A stretch of DNA of 63,780 bases. Source: Bacteriovoracaceae bacterium. GTDB taxonomy: Bacteria; Bdellovibrionota; Bacteriovoracia; Bacteriovoracales; Bacteriovoracaceae. This document shows positions 26,150 through 35,359 of this stretch, one piece after another. The position numbers and the translations under genes were made by a program. The number at the start of each line of letters is the position of its first letter. Positions within the stretch are counted from its first letter, which is position 1. The notes beneath the pieces were generated by a model, which saw only the letters and a list, made by a program, of their open reading frames with translations, had not been told where the DNA came from and searched no databases. The stretch lies in assembly GCA_029865945.1 (NCBI GenBank), contig JARXAH010000020.1, positions 1-63,780 on the forward strand, in the 5' to 3' direction.

Positions 26150-26935
26150 ATGATTTTTCTAGCACCTTTGATTCTGATTCACGTGGCCTATTTTATTTCT
26201 CTTTATAAAAAAAATATGGGCCTCATAGATGGATTTTGGGGATTGGGATTTGTAACAATGTCCGTTAGTGCTGTTATCTTGTCCGGTGGAGTGGACATTA
26301 AGCAAAATTTACTTGGATTTCTTTTGCTCCTATGGGGAGGCCGGTTAGCGATTTTTCTCTTCGTCCGAAATTGGAGTAAGCCTGAAGATTTTCGTTATGC
26401 ACAGTGGCGCCAAGATTGGAAAGAAAAAACAGAACTCATTTCCTACTTTAAAGTTTTTCTATTGCAATATTTTTTAATGCTCATGATTGGCACGCCCATT
26501 TGGTGCAGCTATTATTCGCCGTCGGAAATTTCTATTCTTACTTTTATAGGAATCGGAATTTTTTGTTGCGGTTTAATTTATGAAACAATTTCTGATCAAC
26601 AGAAATCACGCTTTAAGAGCGCTCCGGGCAATGAATATAAGTTGTGCAAAATTGGGCTATGGCGATACTCACGACATCCCAACTACTTAGGCGAGATCAC
26701 TTTGTGGTACGGACTAGGAATCATGGCCCTTAATATGAATGGTGGCAGGATGAGTGACCAGATGCTTTGGAATTTTTTGTGTATGCTTGGGCCAATGATC
26801 ATTCATTTTCTCATTCTCAAAGTATCCGGAGTTCCTCTCATTGAGGCCAAGCACAAATCGAATTCAGAATATTTGACGTATATGCACACCACACCTCGGA
26901 TGATACCAAGTTTTATTTTTAAATCCCGCCGCTAA
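26150..26935 (+). CDS. DUF1295 membrane protein (steroid 5-alpha-reductase-like)
   Basis: 261 residues with about six transmembrane helices. LIDGFWGLGF near the N-terminus and RYSRHPNYLGEITLWYGLGIM in the C-half are hallmarks of the DUF1295 / isoprenylcysteine-methyltransferase-reductase fold. Relatives reduce double bonds or are linked to lipid modification. It is the first gene of the run leading to the flavin oxidase, DUF1365, two CFA-type methyltransferases and a desaturase, a set that recurs in other bacteria. Exact reaction unknown. Confidence 0.88.
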   Translation: MIFLAPLILIHVAYFISLYKKNMGLIDGFWGLGFVTMSVSAVILSGGVDIKQNLLGFLLLLWGGRLAIFLFVRNWSKPEDFRYAQWRQDWKEKTELISYFKVFLLQYFLMLMIGTPIWCSYYSPSEISILTFIGIGIFCCGLIYETISDQQKSRFKSAPGNEYKLCKIGLWRYSRHPNYLGEITLWYGLGIMALNMNGGRMSDQMLWNFLCMLGPMIIHFLILKVSGVPLIEAKHKSNSEYLTYMHTTPRMIPSFIFKSRR

Positions 26936-27007
26936 TGAATTTTGTGATTCACAGGGAATTGATCGAATTCATTGAATTATCAGGGGTTTCTAGCATAAAA
27001 TCATTTT

Positions 27008-28333
27008 ATGAAAATTGCAGTCATCGGCAGCGGGATCTCTGGTCTTAGCGCTGCCTATTATTTATCGAACACAAAACATACTAATGGCGAGAAATTTGAG
27101 GTTCATTTATTTGAATCGAGTCCGCGAATCGGTGGGCATACGCACACTGTGGAAGTTTCAAAGTTGGAACAAAAATTTTTAGTCGATACAGGTTTTATTG
27201 TTTGCAATAATCGCAATTATCCCCATTTTTTAAAATTAATGGATGAGATTGGAATTGATCTGCAGGATTCCGAAATGAGTTTTAGTGTCAAGACACAAGA
27301 CGGATCTTTGGAATATAACGGTACTTCAATTAATAGTTTATTTTGTCAGAGAAAAAATTTTCTTAGGCCTTCGTTCTACCGAATGATCAAAGATATATTA
27401 CGTTTCAATTCTGAAGCGACTAGTTATTACGAGCAGATGCAAAACCATCCAGACAAAATTCGTCCTGCCATTACCTTAGAGCAATATTTAAAGGAAAATA
27501 ACTATTCTAAAAATTTTATAGAGTATTATATTATGCCCATGGGGGCCGCCATTTGGTCGGCCTCAAGGCGTGAAATGCGGGATTTTCCCTTAGATTTTTT
27601 CGTTCGTTTTTTTCACCATCACGGCATGCTAACCGTCAATGATCGCCCTCAATGGATGGTTTTGAAGGGAGGATCTAAAAGTTATATCCCAAAATTGTTG
27701 CAACCCTTAGAGGGCCGTGTGCACAAGGGGGCGAGCGTTTTGAAGGTTGGGAGTGAAGTTGGTGCAAAGGGAGAGAGAAATAAAAATTGGATAGAATACA
27801 AAAATGCGGCAACGAATGAAGTTAACAAAGAGTTTTTTGATCAGGTGATTTTGGCCTGTCACGGCGATGAGGCCTTGAAGATGCTGGACCATCCAACAGA
27901 AAATGAAAAAGAAATTTTGGGGGGATTTAGTTATCGTTTCAATGAAACGATTTTGCATCAAGACGAGAAGGTTATGCCCCAATCACTTTTGGGGCACGCT
28001 AGCTGGAATTATTTTATTCCCACCAAAGAGCAAGAATCCATCGCGGTTACTTATTATATGAACCGATTGCAATCCATTTCTGGGCCCGAGAAATTTTTTG
28101 TATCGCTCAACATGCGGCCATACATAGATCCTGCAAAAATTTTGAAAGTCATTGAGTACTGGCACCCGGTTTACAACCATCAAGCAGTTAAATCCCAAAC
28201 GAAATGGGGACAGATTAATGGAACGAGGGGAATTCATTATTGTGGTGCTTACTGGGGAAATGGATTTCATGAGGATGGTGTCGCGAGTGCCCTAAAAGTT
28301 GTCGATAGTATAAAGAGTCTATACCGTGTATAG
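27008..28333 (+). CDS. FAD-dependent amine-oxidase-like flavoprotein (COG2907 type)
   Basis: 441 residues. The Rossmann motif VIGSGISGLSAAYYLS starts at residue 4, with the second dinucleotide-binding element ESSPRIGGHTHTV. FLVDTGFIVCNNRNYPHFLKLMDEIGI and the C-terminal GIHYCGAYWGNGFHEDGVASA are typical of the flavoproteins encoded beside cyclopropane-fatty-acid synthases. They are thought to oxidise or otherwise handle the modified acyl chain. Seven bases separate its stop from the DUF1365 start. Confidence 0.88.
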   Translation: MKIAVIGSGISGLSAAYYLSNTKHTNGEKFEVHLFESSPRIGGHTHTVEVSKLEQKFLVDTGFIVCNNRNYPHFLKLMDEIGIDLQDSEMSFSVKTQDGSLEYNGTSINSLFCQRKNFLRPSFYRMIKDILRFNSEATSYYEQMQNHPDKIRPAITLEQYLKENNYSKNFIEYYIMPMGAAIWSASRREMRDFPLDFFVRFFHHHGMLTVNDRPQWMVLKGGSKSYIPKLLQPLEGRVHKGASVLKVGSEVGAKGERNKNWIEYKNAATNEVNKEFFDQVILACHGDEALKMLDHPTENEKEILGGFSYRFNETILHQDEKVMPQSLLGHASWNYFIPTKEQESIAVTYYMNRLQSISGPEKFFVSLNMRPYIDPAKILKVIEYWHPVYNHQAVKSQTKWGQINGTRGIHYCGAYWGNGFHEDGVASALKVVDSIKSLYRV

Positions 28334-28340
28334 AGAGTCA

Positions 28341-29144
28341 ATGAAAGAGTGTCATGCCTACTTTTATTTTGGACAGGTCCTTCACCGAAGATTTCTTCCG
28401 ATTAAGCATCAATTTCGCTACCGAGTGGCGCAAATTTATATCAACGTGGAAAAAACCAAAGAAGTCTTTAAGTATCCTGGAATTTTTTCTTTAGAAAGCT
28501 TTGGGATTTTTTCTTTTTATCGAAAAAATTATTTAGGAAGTCCCAAAACCTCGATTAAATCTTCTGTCCTCAAGCTTATTGAAAATCATTTTAAAAATGA
28601 TTTTCATCCGGCCTTAGAAGTTGATGTGGATGTTTATTTGCTTACCAATTTATCTGTTTTCGGATTTTGCTTCAACCCAGTGAGTTTTTACTATGTCATT
28701 GAGAAAGAAACGAAAACTTTGCGATACGTGGTTTCTGAAATCACCAATACGCCTTGGGGAGAAAAAAAGCAAAATGTTTTTAGAATCCCAGAGGAAGTTG
28801 AAGATCATACTCGTGCCAGCAATAGGAAGTTTAAATTTCATTTTCCCAAAGATTTTCATGTTTCACCCTTTATCCCGATGAACATTGACTACGAATGGCT
28901 ATTTTCTGTCCCTGAGGGTCGGATTTTTATTCATATGAAAAATCGCTTCAAAAATGAAATCCAGGTAATGTTTGATGCTATTTTAAATTTAAAGAGAAAA
29001 GAAATAAATGGGATAAATGGGATTTATTTTTTTCTCTACTCCCCCTTTGTTACACTAAAAACCATGGTCGCCATATACTTTCAAGCGGCCAGGCTCTACT
29101 TCAAAGGGGCAACATTTTATACTCATCCCAAAAAGGTGGACTAA
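28341..29144 (+). CDS. DUF1365 family protein
   Basis: About 267 residues. Opening ACHAYFYFGQVLHRRFLPIKHQFRYRV-like signature (here CHAYFYFGQVLHRRF), then FGFCFNPVSFYYV and SEITNTPWGEKKQNVF, diagnostic of DUF1365, whose genes sit almost always between the flavoprotein and CFA synthase. Molecular role is not established. ATG at 28341 has GAGAG just upstream and follows the previous stop by 7 bases; the earlier in-frame codon at 28326 lies inside the flavoprotein gene. Confidence 0.9.
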   Translation: MKECHAYFYFGQVLHRRFLPIKHQFRYRVAQIYINVEKTKEVFKYPGIFSLESFGIFSFYRKNYLGSPKTSIKSSVLKLIENHFKNDFHPALEVDVDVYLLTNLSVFGFCFNPVSFYYVIEKETKTLRYVVSEITNTPWGEKKQNVFRIPEEVEDHTRASNRKFKFHFPKDFHVSPFIPMNIDYEWLFSVPEGRIFIHMKNRFKNEIQVMFDAILNLKRKEINGINGIYFFLYSPFVTLKTMVAIYFQAARLYFKGATFYTHPKKVD

Positions 29145-29145
29145 T

Positions 29146-30426
29146 ATGCCAACTCAACTTCTAGAAAATCGCAAATCTTTTAGTGATCTCGTATCCAATA
29201 ACTCTCTTTTGGATAAGTTGTGTAAAAATATATTACTTAAAAAATTAACTCAACTTAAGGTGGGGTTATTTACCATTAGAGATTTTACACAAGACAAAGA
29301 AGAAAAGTTTACTTTTGGTGATCCAGCGGAAAAAGATCTAGTCGCCGAAGTCATTGTTTCCAAAAGCTGCTTTTACTCTCGTTTAATTTTAGGCGGAAGC
29401 ATCGGAAATGCAGAAAGTTATGTGGATCAAGACTGGGAGACCAATGATTTAGTAACTATTGTGCGAATTTTTGTGAGAAACCGAACTCTTCTTCAATCCC
29501 TAGATTCTGGTCTAAGTAATTTGCTCATGAACCCACTCAATCGACTCTTTCACGGACTAAGAAATAATTCCGTTAAGGGGAGTAGGAAAAATATTCATGC
29601 TCACTATGATTTGGGAAATGAGTTTTTTAAATTATTTCTCGACCCAACCATGATGTATTCCAGTGGGATTTTTGAAACCCAAAACGATTCTTTGCAGACA
29701 GCATCCGAAAATAAAATTCGTATCATTTGTGAAAAGTTGAGTCTTAAGAGCAGTGATCATTTGCTAGAAATTGGGACAGGGTGGGGGAGTTTATCAATCT
29801 ACGCGGCCAAAACTTATGGTTGCAAAGTGACCACCGCCACCATTTCTCAAGAACAGTATAACTACGCACAAGAGCAAGTTAAGAAATATCAATTGGAATC
29901 TTTGGTAACCGTACTTCTAGAGGATTATCGGCATTTAGAAGGTACTTTTGATAAGTTAGTTTCTGTGGAAATGATTGAGGCCGTGGGATTAAATTATTTA
30001 GATATTTATTTTGAAAAATGCGCTCAGCTTCTTAAACCTGAGGGAATCATGGCGCTTCAGGCCATCACCATTAGAGATTCCTATTATGAAACGGCCAAAC
30101 GATCGGTGGATTTTATCCAAAGGCATATTTTTCCAGGAAGCGGAATTCCCTCGATTAGCGCCATGATGGATTCAGTAAAACGAAAAACAGATTTAGTGCT
30201 CATTCAACAAAATGATTTTGCCCAAGACTATGCAAAAACTTTGCATGAGTGGTCTAGGAATTTATCATTGAATAAAGATAAAATTGTCTCTTTAGGTTAT
30301 CCCGCTTTTTTGTATCGGATGTGGCAATTTTATTTTGCCTACTGCGAAGGTGGATTTCTCGAGCGATCTATTGGTCTGTCGCAAATGGTTTTAGTTAAAC
30401 CAAATTTTCGTGGGGAGAATTTATGA
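29146..30426 (+). CDS. cyclopropane-fatty-acid synthase family methyltransferase
   Basis: 426 residues. CFA synthases add a methylene from AdoMet across the double bond of phospholipid acyl chains. The AdoMet site LEIGTGWGSLSIYAA (Glu208), the HYDLGNEFFKLFLDPTMMYS segment, and VEMIEAVG (Glu278, matching the bicarbonate-binding acid) are visible, with GGFLERSIGLSQMVLVKP at the C-terminus. Whether it makes a cyclopropane or a methyl-branched product is not decided by sequence. Overlaps the next gene by 4 bases (ATGA). Confidence 0.9.
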   Translation: MPTQLLENRKSFSDLVSNNSLLDKLCKNILLKKLTQLKVGLFTIRDFTQDKEEKFTFGDPAEKDLVAEVIVSKSCFYSRLILGGSIGNAESYVDQDWETNDLVTIVRIFVRNRTLLQSLDSGLSNLLMNPLNRLFHGLRNNSVKGSRKNIHAHYDLGNEFFKLFLDPTMMYSSGIFETQNDSLQTASENKIRIICEKLSLKSSDHLLEIGTGWGSLSIYAAKTYGCKVTTATISQEQYNYAQEQVKKYQLESLVTVLLEDYRHLEGTFDKLVSVEMIEAVGLNYLDIYFEKCAQLLKPEGIMALQAITIRDSYYETAKRSVDFIQRHIFPGSGIPSISAMMDSVKRKTDLVLIQQNDFAQDYAKTLHEWSRNLSLNKDKIVSLGYPAFLYRMWQFYFAYCEGGFLERSIGLSQMVLVKPNFRGENL

Positions 30427-31463
30427 TTAATACACTAATTAATATGATGGAAAAAGGTCATCTTCCAGATGCTGCTATCCGTTTGGGCATTCGAAGACTT
30501 TGCCACTCCCGATTAAGTGAACTTAGTTACGATTCTTTAGATGAAAAATTGAAACGGGAACAAGATTATAAACAGTCGTTACTAAAATCTCCCCTGGCGA
30601 TTCATACCAAGTCGGCCAATGAGCAGCATTATGAGTTGCCACCTTCTTTTTTTAAAGAAGTTTTGGGGACCAATTTAAAATATAGTTCTGGATTTTGGAA
30701 TCACGACACGCGAGACCTTAGCGACGCAGAACACTTAGCATTGACGCAGACGATGGAGCGGGCCGAAATAGAAAATGGCATGCGAATTTTAGAATTGGGT
30801 TGCGGTTGGGGGTCGCTAACTTTAGCGATGGCAAAAAAATTTCCCGATTCAAAAATTGTAGCGATTTCCAATTCCAATCCGCAAAGAGAATATATTCAAT
30901 CTCAACTTGCCCATCATCATTTAAAAAACGTCATGGTGTTGACTCGAGATATTTCTCAGTTAGATAGCTTGGCACTCGAGTTTGAATCTTTTCACCGAGT
31001 GGTGAGTGTGGAGATGTTTGAGCATTTTAAAAATTATGAAATTCTTTTGCATCAAATTTCTAAGGCCCTGATGGATGGTGGAAAACTTTTTGTACATATT
31101 TTTACTCACAAAGAGCACTCTTATCCCTTCGAAGTAGAAGGGGAAGATAACTGGATGGGTAAATATTTTTTTACTGGTGGGCAAATGCCCTCGCATTACT
31201 TGCTCTACGAATTTCAAAAAGATCTTCGATTAGAAAGTTCTTGGGCCTGGAGTGGAATCCATTATCAAAAAACGGCCGAGGCGTGGCTTAAAAATATGGA
31301 TGATAAAAGAGAAATACTGATGCCTACTTTGCGCTCAGTTTACGGAGAGGATTCAGAAATTTGGTTTCAGCGCTGGCGCATTTTCTTTATGTCTTGTGGT
31401 GAGTTGTTTGGTTATCAAAGTGGTAGTCAGTGGGGCGTGTCCCATTATTTATTTAAAAAGTAG
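30423..31463 (+). CDS. second CFA/coclaurine-type SAM methyltransferase
   Basis: 346 residues with the AdoMet motif LELGCGWGSLTLAMAKK (Glu124) and VVSVEMFEHFKNYE, then the extended segment HIFTHKEHSYPFEVEGEDNWMGKYFFTGGQMPSHYLL that marks the branch related to coclaurine N-methyltransferase rather than E. coli CFA. The start overlaps the first methyltransferase by ATGA, so translation is coupled. Having two distinct members of the superfamily side by side suggests two consecutive or alternative acyl-chain methylations. Confidence 0.88.
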   Translation: MINTLINMMEKGHLPDAAIRLGIRRLCHSRLSELSYDSLDEKLKREQDYKQSLLKSPLAIHTKSANEQHYELPPSFFKEVLGTNLKYSSGFWNHDTRDLSDAEHLALTQTMERAEIENGMRILELGCGWGSLTLAMAKKFPDSKIVAISNSNPQREYIQSQLAHHHLKNVMVLTRDISQLDSLALEFESFHRVVSVEMFEHFKNYEILLHQISKALMDGGKLFVHIFTHKEHSYPFEVEGEDNWMGKYFFTGGQMPSHYLLYEFQKDLRLESSWAWSGIHYQKTAEAWLKNMDDKREILMPTLRSVYGEDSEIWFQRWRIFFMSCGELFGYQSGSQWGVSHYLFKK

Positions 31464-31475
31464 GATGGAAAAGCG

Positions 31476-32216
31476 ATGAACTTATTTTTTTATTGCGGTT
31501 TAATTTTTTTGAGCGGCTACATGATCAATATGTTTTATATTACTGTTCTCTATCACCGTGGCCTTACTCATGGGGCCGTGATTTTAAGTCCGGCGGTGTT
31601 AAAGTTTTTAGAATACACCGGTATTTGGGTGACTGGCCTTGATCCTAAGGCGTGGTCGACGATGCACCGCTTACATCATCTTCATTCTGATTCTAAGGAC
31701 GATCCCCATAGTCCCGTTCATCAAGGAGTTTTCGGAGTTTGGGTGGGACAATATAAGTCTTATAAAAATATTATTTCTAGAATTTTAGATAAAAAAGATC
31801 CTGAAATTAATCGAGTGAGTGATGAAATTTCGCTAGAGCTTTCTTGGATTAGTAAGCATGGTTTTTCCAATTTTCCTTATTATCTTCATATTGCCGTTGG
31901 GCTTTTACTTGCTTTTTCATTTGGTTCGGTTTTGTTAGGTTTCGCTTATGTGCTGGGATTACTTAGTCATCCAGTCCAGGGGTGGATGGTGAATTCTTTG
32001 GCCCACCGTTACGGCAGAAGAAATTTTCCGACCAATGATCATTCCAAGAATAATTTGTGGGTGGCCTATTTTGTTTTTGGAGAGGGACTTCAAAATAATC
32101 ATCATGCTCATCCGGGCAGAGCAAAATTTTCCTTTAAGTTTCCAGAATTTGATGCCGGCTACTGGATGTGTTGGTTGGCCGAGAGAGTTGGAATCCTTAA
32201 AATTAATCGTTTTTAA
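31476..32216 (+). CDS. membrane fatty acid desaturase
   Basis: 246 residues with membrane helices and the three histidine boxes of acyl desaturases: HRGLTH (27-32), HRLHH (64-68) and NNHHAHP near residue 209, which bind the di-iron centre. It would introduce a cis double bond, probably at delta-9, providing the substrate for CFA-type methylation or acting after it. It is 12 bases downstream of the second methyltransferase and the last gene of the lipid cluster. Confidence 0.9.
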   Translation: MNLFFYCGLIFLSGYMINMFYITVLYHRGLTHGAVILSPAVLKFLEYTGIWVTGLDPKAWSTMHRLHHLHSDSKDDPHSPVHQGVFGVWVGQYKSYKNIISRILDKKDPEINRVSDEISLELSWISKHGFSNFPYYLHIAVGLLLAFSFGSVLLGFAYVLGLLSHPVQGWMVNSLAHRYGRRNFPTNDHSKNNLWVAYFVFGEGLQNNHHAHPGRAKFSFKFPEFDAGYWMCWLAERVGILKINRF

Positions 32217-32296
32217 CATTTCTGATGGGATCTTTTTGCCTACCTCGTTTCAAAAACCAAACAAAGGGATAATAGACGAGAGTAGGACTTAAGTAC

Positions 32297-33403
32297 ATGG
32301 AAGTAAAAAAACATCCAGAGATTCTCTTTTTTTTTAAATCTCTCTTTTATTATTTTTTTATTTTTCTATTGGGTTGTAGTCCCAATTCTCACGTCAATTT
32401 AGGGGATTCTAGTAATAGGGATTTGTTAATTGCAGGAACACCAGATCCTGGATATGTATCAGGCGGATCAACTCCGGGAGTGATGGTGATGACTCCAACG
32501 GTTACTGCCACGGCAACTGGAACGGCAACGGCAACACCGACTGATGATAGTAATTCAGGAGATAGCACTTCCACGCCGACAGCAACGTCTACTCCAACTA
32601 GCACCTCCAATAGCAATTCAACCAATAGTCCTACTGTCACACCAACGTCAACAGCAACGGCAACAGCAACGGCAACAGCAACGAACGGACAAAATTCTGG
32701 GACGGCAACCTCGACTCCGACAGCGTCGCCGACATCGACTCCTACAAAAACACCAACCATGTGTGCGCCAAGTCCAACGCCTACAAAAACGAATACACCA
32801 AAACCTACTTCCACTCCCACTCCGGGAGTGGCGTGTACTGGTTCTCCTACGGCAACACCTACTCCAACATCGACGGGAGGTGGAGTCGCAAATGATTGCA
32901 GTATGCCTGTTTGCCCAAGTTGTTCCCAAAAAGAATTGGCGAAATCAACGATTAATTGGAGTGGGGTGAAAGGTTGTGGAAATGGATGCAACACAACGCA
33001 CGAGATGGCCTTGATATCACTTAAATCCTACAACAGTGGTGCTCAATATCAATGCACGAGCGCGCCCGACTTTAATGGAAACTGTAACATGTATATTTCA
33101 ACATCCGGATTTTCAGCGACCACTTTTGAAGTGCGTGTAGATTTTGAAACGCCCTCCGGTTTTTACACCGTCTTTAAAGAAACACTGAATATCAATCAAA
33201 GTTCATCGGGCCTAGCGGAATTATTTGTGGAAGAAACAAGTAAGCCTGGCGAAGTTAAATGTAGTGTGAAAGTAAACGGCCAACCAAAGCAGCCTACGTA
33301 CCTAGGGTGCTTGAGTGGAAATTGTTTTGATACCAAAGTGAAAACAAAATTATGTTTTGAGTATGCAGGCGGCCCTACGGTTAATAGCTCAATATGTCAG
33401 TGA
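32297..33403 (+). CDS. lipoprotein with long Thr/Pro linker
   Basis: 368 residues. The signal segment FFKSLFYYFFIFLLGCSPN has an LLGC lipobox. Residues about 55-195 are a Thr/Pro/Ala/Ser-rich linker (repeats like TPTSTPT, TATATAT), very likely extended and O-glycosylation-prone. The C-terminal 170 residues are cysteine-rich (CSMPVCPSCS, CGNGC, CTSAPDFNGNC, CLSGNCF) and look like a small disulphide-stabilised binding domain. Outer-membrane surface exposure is likely; a surface adhesin is a guess. No domain family recognised. Confidence 0.8.
   Translation: MEVKKHPEILFFFKSLFYYFFIFLLGCSPNSHVNLGDSSNRDLLIAGTPDPGYVSGGSTPGVMVMTPTVTATATGTATATPTDDSNSGDSTSTPTATSTPTSTSNSNSTNSPTVTPTSTATATATATATNGQNSGTATSTPTASPTSTPTKTPTMCAPSPTPTKTNTPKPTSTPTPGVACTGSPTATPTPTSTGGGVANDCSMPVCPSCSQKELAKSTINWSGVKGCGNGCNTTHEMALISLKSYNSGAQYQCTSAPDFNGNCNMYISTSGFSATTFEVRVDFETPSGFYTVFKETLNINQSSSGLAELFVEETSKPGEVKCSVKVNGQPKQPTYLGCLSGNCFDTKVKTKLCFEYAGGPTVNSSICQ
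32500..32700 (+). repeat. tandem codon-level repeats in the Thr/Pro linker
   Basis: The linker region of the lipoprotein gene is built from short related units such as ACGGCAACAGCA and ACTCCAACA in tandem, for example near 32651-32684. Unit lengths are multiples of three, so slippage would change linker length without breaking the frame. Antisense reading frames here are long only because of this composition. Confidence 0.6.
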
Positions 33404-33417
33404 AATAGATTAAAAAA

Positions 33418-35232
33418 TTACTTTTTATTTTTCGCCCACACATCTAATTTTTGCTCCATCACTTCTAACGGCATACAACCATCTTTGAGTAGCTCATCAT
33501 GAAATTCGCCAATCGAAAATTTATCTCCTAACTTCTTAGCGTATTTATTTCTTAGCTCCCAAATTTTTAGTGCACCAATTTTATAAGAAAGTGCTTGTCC
33601 TGGGATCGCCATATATCTTTCAATCTCTGCGGTTGCCCCGGCCTCATCGAGGGGTTCATTGGCCATGAGATATTTTATCGCTGCTTCTCTAGACATTCCT
33701 TTGGTATGAATCGCAACATCAACAACTAAGCGAAGGGCGCGGTGCATTTCATCACCCAGAGCACCCATGTATTGATAAGGATCTGTGTAGAGGCCTAACT
33801 CTTTTCCAAGAGATTCTGTATAAAGGGCCCAACCTTCACCGTAAGCACCATACCAACCAAATTTTCTAAATTGCGGTAGACTTTCATTTTCTTGTTGTAG
33901 TGATGTCTGATAATGATGCCCAGGTATCGCCTCATGTAAAAAAACGGATTCCATTCCTGAGGTAATATTAAACTTTTTCGCATCAACGATTGGCATATAA
34001 AAAATTCCAGGGCGAGATCCATCAGGATTTCCTGGCTGGTATTCAGCACTGGCGGTTTCTTGTCTAAAGGCCTCCACTTGCCTAATTTCGAAAGGAGTTT
34101 TGGGAGTGCGAATAAATAATTTTTTTAACTGTGGTGACATCACTTCATGAACTTTGCGAAAGGCCCCCAATACTTCTTCTGGAGTTTTGAAAGGAAAAAA
34201 TTTCGGATCATTTCTTAAATGATCAAAAAATTCTTTTAGACTCCCTTTAAAGTTAACCTCAGCCTTTATTTTTTCCATTTCAGTTTTGATACGTTTCACT
34301 TCCCTTAGACCCAGCTCATAAATTTCTTGAGGGGTCTTGTTAGTCGTCGTCCAACTTTTCGCTAAATAGGAATAATATTTTTTTCCATTAGGCAAACTTG
34401 ATATTCCAGAGGTCAAACGAGCCTTGGGCAAATATTCTGTTTTTAAAAAATGCGCCAGCGATTGATAGGTTGGGTTAACCGTTTCAATAATGGTTTTAAG
34501 ATAGAGGGCCTCTAAATCCGACTTATCTTGGGAGGAAAATGTACTCGGCATTTTTTTGATGGGACTAAAAAATAAACTCTCTTTTGGGTTTGAGGAAATC
34601 ATCTTTTCCATTTGGGGAATCATTTTTAGCACCAGCGATTTAGGCAGAACATAATTTGACTTGATTCCATCGCGAAAGTTTTCGATTGCGGATTGGGACC
34701 AAATTTTAAATTTCTCTAATCTTGAGATCCAATTTTTATAATCTTTTACGGTGGAAAAGGGCTGAACGGAATCTCCAGAACCTAACTGGCCAAAGGTCAG
34801 TGGTATTCCCCAGAATTGATGAAAGGGGATCATCCAAGACTGAAATTTGTCTTCTTCCAGACTCATTTCTAGATCATAGGTTAACATTTCATGACTTATT
34901 TTATCGTTATCATTTAAGGACGTAAGATTGATTGTTTTTAGCGCAAGTAAATATTTTTTATAAAATGTAATTAATCCCTCTCTGTATTCTTTAGTCGCAA
35001 AATTGGGGAATTGGTCGTCAAAGCGGTGATCACCTTGAGCAGTCGCATCCAGAGGAAAAAGTTGAGAGTGTTCTTCCCAATATTCGCTCAGTAATTTTTG
35101 AAAAGGAGTCATCTTTTCTGGTTTCATGCTGGCATCAGAGGAAGAATGGGGATTTTTCGATAACTGAGAGCATGAAAAAGGCGTGACCATGAGTAATGAA
35201 AAAACTAAAACGAAATTTATTTTTTGAAACAT
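33418..35232 (-). CDS. DUF885 lipoprotein, putative metallopeptidase
   Basis: 604 residues. The lipobox is TPFSC after a hydrophobic leader. The DUF885 domain fills the rest; the HEAIPGHH motif (HExxH-like with extra histidine), EGWALYTESLGKELG and AGATAEIERYMAIPGQALSYKIG are its signatures and imply a zinc peptidase acting in the periplasm or on the outer membrane. GAGGA precedes the start. It is convergent with the Thr/Pro lipoprotein gene, 14 bases between stops. Confidence 0.88.
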   Translation of the reverse strand: MFQKINFVLVFSLLMVTPFSCSQLSKNPHSSSDASMKPEKMTPFQKLLSEYWEEHSQLFPLDATAQGDHRFDDQFPNFATKEYREGLITFYKKYLLALKTINLTSLNDNDKISHEMLTYDLEMSLEEDKFQSWMIPFHQFWGIPLTFGQLGSGDSVQPFSTVKDYKNWISRLEKFKIWSQSAIENFRDGIKSNYVLPKSLVLKMIPQMEKMISSNPKESLFFSPIKKMPSTFSSQDKSDLEALYLKTIIETVNPTYQSLAHFLKTEYLPKARLTSGISSLPNGKKYYSYLAKSWTTTNKTPQEIYELGLREVKRIKTEMEKIKAEVNFKGSLKEFFDHLRNDPKFFPFKTPEEVLGAFRKVHEVMSPQLKKLFIRTPKTPFEIRQVEAFRQETASAEYQPGNPDGSRPGIFYMPIVDAKKFNITSGMESVFLHEAIPGHHYQTSLQQENESLPQFRKFGWYGAYGEGWALYTESLGKELGLYTDPYQYMGALGDEMHRALRLVVDVAIHTKGMSREAAIKYLMANEPLDEAGATAEIERYMAIPGQALSYKIGALKIWELRNKYAKKLGDKFSIGEFHDELLKDGCMPLEVMEQKLDVWAKNKK

Positions 35233-35359
35233 TTTTTATTCCTCGAATGATATTTTTTTATTCTCTGGGAGTGAAAGAGTTTTGTAAATGTTATATTTAA
35301 ATTTCATTTTAAAAGAAAATTTGAATTTTTTATTGTGCTCATTGTGTTAGTCTCAGGGC

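Noticed and set aside
26150-32216. Calling the lipid cluster a furan fatty acid operon outright
   Set aside because: The families fit several known outcomes (cyclopropane, 10-methyl, furan); no residue visible here decides among them.
32500-32860. CRISPR-like array
   Set aside because: The repeats are short, coding, and without unique spacers of constant length; no cas gene is seen in the window.
32389-32994. Long antisense frame rich in Val/Gly
   Set aside because: It is the complement of the Thr/Pro-repeat lipoprotein gene and exists only because of repeat composition; no ribosome binding site.
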